This document shows positions 13,584 through 16,122 of a stretch of DNA of 16,122 nucleotides, one piece after another. Every line of letters starts with the position of its first letter. Within the stretch, counting starts at the first letter, position 1. This DNA is from Treponema sp. (GTDB taxonomy: Bacteria > Spirochaetota > Spirochaetia > Treponematales > Breznakiellaceae), in assembly GCA_009780545.1 (NCBI GenBank), contig WQZW01000004.1, positions 1 to 16,122 on the forward strand. Reading direction: 5' to 3'. The notes below the pieces were generated by a model that worked only from the letters and a program-made list of their open reading frames with translations, made no database searches and was not told the DNA's origin. A program made the position numbers and the translations under genes.

Positions 13584-15050
13584 TCACAGCATCGTCAGGG
13601 TAACCTTGATGGTACCGCTGTAGGTGCGGTCGCTCCCCACCGGTTTTACCTGCACCGTTACCCAGTGCGCGCCTTCCCTGTGATCGTGGAATTCCGCCCC
13701 CAGGGAGAAACTCGCCCCTGATCCCACTTCGATACCTTCGTAGAACCACAGAATATCCTGGTAGCTTCCCGCGTTGGCGATTACCAGGGGCACCGGATCG
13801 TCGAGCACGCCGTAGGTCGGGCCTTCGATCTCGCCCGGCCCCTTGTCGTCGAAGAAGGAATCCCCGTCTATCTGGAAGCTCCCGCCTTCGGCCACCGTTA
13901 TCGTGGCCGTGTCGTAAATGAGTTCCTGGTTGGTAACGCTGGCCGTCAGGTGGACTGTGGCGCCGGGCTTCAGGCCGAGGGCGAGGGTAAGCTTGATGGC
14001 CCCATTGGGGTAGGTCAACGTGCCGGCGTCCGGCGGGTTGAGCGCGAGGGTATAGGGGGCTCCGTAGGGAACGCTCTCGACCTCGAATTCCCTGCCCTGC
14101 CCCGGCGCCATCACCAGGTCGTGCGGGGAGATGGTAATACTGTCGACCCTGCGTATGACGATGACGTCGGCCGGGGCGTACCCCGTTCCCCCGACCGTGG
14201 CGCGAACCTGGATTTTCTCCCCCTCGCCGGCATCCGAATTCACCGTCAAAAGGCCGGTGTCGGATATGCTGCCCAGGTCTTCCCTGTCTATGCGCCAGGA
14301 AAAGGCCATTCCGGGCGGAGGAACCGGCTGCAGGGTAAACTGTTTCGTGCCCCCGGTGACGACGAAGGTATTCTGCGGGGCCACCATCCCTCCCCTGGAG
14401 ACCGGCCCGGCCCTTCTGCTGTACCCCATCCCGGAATACTCAGGATGCAGGGCGTACACCATGAGGTAATAGCCCAGGTCGGCCGCAACCGGGACATAGG
14501 TATCCTCCCGGGCGCCCAGTATGGGAAGGTAATCCCTGTCGTTGTCGTATTCGGTCCCGCGCCGCCACTGCCAGACAAGCTCTTCCTTGGGAATGTCCCC
14601 TTTGACCATGGCGGTAAGTTTCGCGCCGACGAAGGCAAGTTCCGAATCCAGGTACACCTCGAAATCTTCCGGCAACGGGGGATCGCCCCGCTTGCCGCCG
14701 ACGGGAAAGGTCGCCGGGCTTATCATCCCCCCGACGTAGCCGTCCTGGAAGCCCACGACGAGTATCTCCTTACCCAGGTCCTCGATGGCAACCCTGTAGT
14801 TTTCCCCTTTGTCGCCGGTGGGCTTGCCGCCGCTCATCCACTGGAAGGACGGTTTCGCGGCGCCGGGAAAGTCATAGGCGGCCCTGAGGACGTCGCCGAT
14901 GATGGGCGGTTCCATGCGAAGATCGATGCCCGTAAGGTCGATGTCGACGCTTCCGGTAATATTTTCCGCCGGAGTCGGGCATGAGGCAAAAAGCAGGCAG
15001 GCCGCCAGCAATCCCGTCGTCCGTATTCGTCGATTCCCCATTTCTCCCAT
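13584..15050 (-). CDS. secreted lipoprotein with Ig-like repeats
   Basis: This gene encodes 488 residues from ATG 15050, chosen because AGGAGG lies seven bases upstream and the start is followed by a proper lipoprotein signal (LLFASC, acylated Cys24). An upstream in-frame ATG at 15140 lies beyond the -35 box and would destroy the signal. Two repeats of an Ig-like type with QW cores lie at about 66-115 (FQWMSGGKPTGDK ... DLGKEILVVGFQDGYVGG) and 157-212 (VWQWRRGTEYD ... ADLGYYLMVYALHPEYSG). Two Ig-like, BIG2-resembling segments follow (about 225-300 and 300-388). A further beta-rich domain ends the protein. It is first in the operon with the 838-residue lipoprotein and is driven by a promoter whose region is triplicated upstream. 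Likely a surface adhesin or scaffold. Confidence 0.85.
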   Translation of the reverse strand: MGEMGNRRIRTTGLLAACLLFASCPTPAENITGSVDIDLTGIDLRMEPPIIGDVLRAAYDFPGAAKPSFQWMSGGKPTGDKGENYRVAIEDLGKEILVVGFQDGYVGGMISPATFPVGGKRGDPPLPEDFEVYLDSELAFVGAKLTAMVKGDIPKEELVWQWRRGTEYDNDRDYLPILGAREDTYVPVAADLGYYLMVYALHPEYSGMGYSRRAGPVSRGGMVAPQNTFVVTGGTKQFTLQPVPPPGMAFSWRIDREDLGSISDTGLLTVNSDAGEGEKIQVRATVGGTGYAPADVIVIRRVDSITISPHDLVMAPGQGREFEVESVPYGAPYTLALNPPDAGTLTYPNGAIKLTLALGLKPGATVHLTASVTNQELIYDTATITVAEGGSFQIDGDSFFDDKGPGEIEGPTYGVLDDPVPLVIANAGSYQDILWFYEGIEVGSGASFSLGAEFHDHREGAHWVTVQVKPVGSDRTYSGTIKVTLTML

Positions 15051-15074
15051 AAACCGACCTCCTATCGCCGATCC

Positions 15075-15103
15075 AATGTAACACTTTATCGTAATAAAAT
15101 CAA
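15075..15103 (-). promoter_or_regulatory. promoter of the Ig-like lipoprotein operon (copy A)
   Basis: TTGATT (15098-15103), a 17-bp spacer and TACATT (15075-15080) read leftward, giving a leader of under 20 nt that contains AGGAGG before the ATG at 15050. This is the copy attached to the gene. Two similar promoters lie farther right at the same relative positions. Confidence 0.6.
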
Positions 15104-15284
15104 TGCAGGCTGACCACAGTACCCAATTTTTAATACGCAAGGCCGATCCGATCCGGCCTTCCCGAACCGGACACGGGGCTTTGCATGGCCGCTCGCGCCG
15201 GCCTTCGGGCCAAATCGCTCGGCTTCCCTCCGGGCGCGTACGCCGATTCCCCTTTCCTCCGAACCGACTTCCCGCCGTCGATAC

Positions 15285-15314
15285 AACATACTATGATTAT
15301 CGGATGAAAGTCAA
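15285..15314 (-). promoter_or_regulatory. upstream promoter copy B
   Basis: TTGACT (15309-15314), 18-bp spacer, TATGTT (15285-15290). It is similar in sequence to copy C and placed like the gene's own promoter in copy A. If active it would transcribe through a hairpin region into the lipoprotein operon. Confidence 0.5.
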
Positions 15315-15456
15315 TACCTATCCAATCACGAGGGCATATTTTTAATACGTAAAGCCCGATGCGCTCGACCGTAGGTCAAATCGTAAGGCTTTATCCGACA
15401 AGCGGATACGCCGATTCCCCCCGTTTCCCCGTAAACCGACTCCCCGCCGCCGATAC

Positions 15457-15486
15457 AATATACCATGATTACCGGATGAAAGTCAA
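15457..15486 (-). promoter_or_regulatory. upstream promoter copy C
   Basis: TTGACT (15481-15486), 18-bp spacer, TATATT (15457-15462). This is the best -10 match of the three tandem copies. Its transcript would run through folded segments at 15351-15408 (AAAGCC/GGCTTT and TATCCG/CGGATA) before reaching copy B. Confidence 0.5.
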
Positions 15487-15534
15487 TAGCTATCCAACCA
15501 TAATCGGTGAAATCACTTTTCAGAAAGCCTCTAT

Positions 15535-15577
15535 GAATTTCAACCACGTAGGGCACGCGAAGTTACACGGAGGGAAG
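15535..15577 (+). repeat. dispersed intergenic repeat, copy 2
   Basis: The left arm 15535-15554 is 18/20 identical to the reverse complement of 1301-1320. The right arm AGTTACACGGAGGGAAG (15561-15577) is identical over 17 bases to the reverse complement of 1252-1268. The spacer is four bases longer than the right-arm junction needs, in place of the 30-base hairpin segment of copy 1. The two copies face opposite ways about 14.2 kb apart. Confidence 0.75.
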
Positions 15578-15584
15578 AAAGCGG

Positions 15585-15609
15585 TCCGATCCGACTTTGT
15601 CGGGCCGGA
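15585..15609 (-). terminator. hairpin downstream of mtaB
   Basis: CCGAC (15591-15595) pairs with GTCGG (15599-15603) around TTT. The stem resumes with TCCG (15585-15588) and CGGA (15606-15609) after a mismatch and a wobble. It lies about 44 bases past the mtaB stop. No T-run is present, so termination is a possibility only. Confidence 0.35.
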
Positions 15610-15652
15610 TTCGGAACTTTGCAGGGCAAGGCTCCACCCATTTGCCGGCAGG

Positions 15653-16122
15653 TTACACCGCAAAGCTTCGTTCGGCAAGAAGATCGGGCTTTTCGCCGTC
15701 CGCATCGGGGCAAACCGCCGTGGGAACGCAGCGGATCTCGGTGCCGGGATCGGGGATTCCCTTCGGGCACCCGACCAGCAGCTTGAGGTAGTTTTCCGAT
15801 ACGGCCCGGATCCCGGCGGTTGCCGAGTCTTCGACCACGGCGGAAAGTTCCCGGCCGATCCAGGCCGCGGCGTAACGTTTCCGGCCGTCGAGGGCGAGAG
15901 CGCCCAGGAACCGCATCCTGTCGGCCAGTTCGGCGGGGGGAAGGCGGCCCGGGAAGGTCGCCGCACGGGTCCCCGGCCTTGCCGAGTAGGGAAAAGCGTG
16001 TATCCAGGCGAAGTCCAGTTCCCGGCAGAGCTCGGCGGTAAGGCGGAAGTCCTCCGGCCCTTCCCCCGGAAAGCCGGCGATGATGTCGCAGGCCAGGAAG
16101 GGATTCCCCTTGGCCTGCCGGA
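15653..16122 (-). CDS. mtaB: tRNA t6A37 methylthiotransferase MtaB (C-terminal part)
   Basis: The last 155 codons of a gene running off the right edge. MtaB is a radical-SAM enzyme that adds a methylthio group to t6A at position 37 of ANN-decoding tRNAs. The visible part has the end of the radical-SAM barrel (DIIAGFPGEGPEDF), then IHAFPYSARPGT, a wording typical of MtaB rather than MiaB or RimO. It ends with a short TRAM-like segment containing SENYLKLLV. The iron-sulphur cysteines lie outside the window. The stop is TAA at 15653-15655. The remaining part lacks anything unusual except a slightly longer, non-conserved C-terminal tail. Confidence 0.88.
   Translation of the reverse strand, partial: RQAKGNPFLACDIIAGFPGEGPEDFRLTAELCRELDFAWIHAFPYSARPGTRAATFPGRLPPAELADRMRFLGALALDGRKRYAAAWIGRELSAVVEDSATAGIRAVSENYLKLLVGCPKGIPDPGTEIRCVPTAVCPDADGEKPDLLAERSFAV

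Larger units (their letters stand above)
15031..15500. repeat. three imperfect tandem copies of a promoter/leader module
   Basis: Copies begin at about 15031 (A), 15243 (B) and 15412 (C), each opening with CGATTCCCC. They continue with a purine/pyrimidine-rich Shine-Dalgarno-like segment, ACCGAC, a CGCCG-like motif and a -10/-35 pair. A and B end in TTTTTAATACG. Spacing is 212 and 169 bp. B and C are alike around their promoters (TACCTATCCA / TAGCTATCCA). Copies B and C have lost the ATG seen in A (ATG has become ACG in C), so they are leader copies without a gene. This explains most of the 600 bp without a gene at 15051-15652. Confidence 0.75.

Noticed and set aside
15051..15140. An earlier lipoprotein start at 15140
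   Set aside because: It would place 30 residues, encoded by the promoter, in front of a clear lipoprotein signal, and it lacks a Shine-Dalgarno sequence.
15086..15289. Minus-strand short frames in the repeats (also 15326-15556)
   Set aside because: They lie entirely in the triplicated leader module, have no start signals, and their peptide similarity to each other just reflects the DNA repeat.
15520..15966. Alternative minus-strand frame over the mtaB end
   Set aside because: The frame ending at 15653 carries the MtaB motifs, so the overlapping one is a shadow.

Overview
The window reads as chromosomal DNA of a GC-rich spirochaete, most likely a Treponema-type organism. This is inference from content: a eukaryotic-type hexokinase, many lipoproteins with loose spirochaetal lipoboxes and little else similar to them, a short TPR lipoprotein, and a kinase-like protein with a C-terminal BON domain. 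No rRNA, tRNA, transposase, integrase or CRISPR array was seen.

Layout. 1-1059 is foreign-looking: one AT-rich minus-strand gene with its own consensus promoter, bounded on both sides by a repeated core (TTCGCYTRACGTTC). Its edges match the RYYYAAC/GTTRRRY boxes of integron cassettes. 1060-1518 has no gene but holds strong hairpins and one copy of a dispersed repeat. 1519-4245 is a minus-strand operon of two fold-type-II PLP enzymes, a threonine-synthase-like protein and a divergent 490-residue relative. 4246-4490 carries their promoter and a hairpin. 4491-4772 is the C-terminal remnant of a membrane transporter, probably a Na+/solute symporter. 4837-5661 (cytidylate-kinase-like plus BON) and 5748-6140 (TPR lipoprotein) diverge from promoters whose -35 boxes overlap. 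6280-7844 is a TPR membrane protein translationally coupled to D-aminoacyl-tRNA deacylase. 7968-10857 holds three tandem paralogous lipoproteins followed by hexokinase. 11054-15050 encodes two large secreted lipoproteins with Ig-like segments. 15051-15652 is gene-free, with three decayed tandem copies of the promoter/leader of that lipoprotein operon and a second copy of the dispersed repeat. 15653 to the right edge is the C-terminal part of MtaB.

How the genes work together. Most of the right half is surface or periplasmic lipoprotein coding. Hexokinase (sugar entry to glycolysis), Dtd (translation quality control) and MtaB (tRNA modification) are housekeeping. The least explained items are the cassette-like module at the left, the triplicated promoter/leader with a covarying hairpin at the right, the paired PLP enzymes, and the recurrence of promoters placed so that the start codon is at or next to +1 (leaderless mRNAs).
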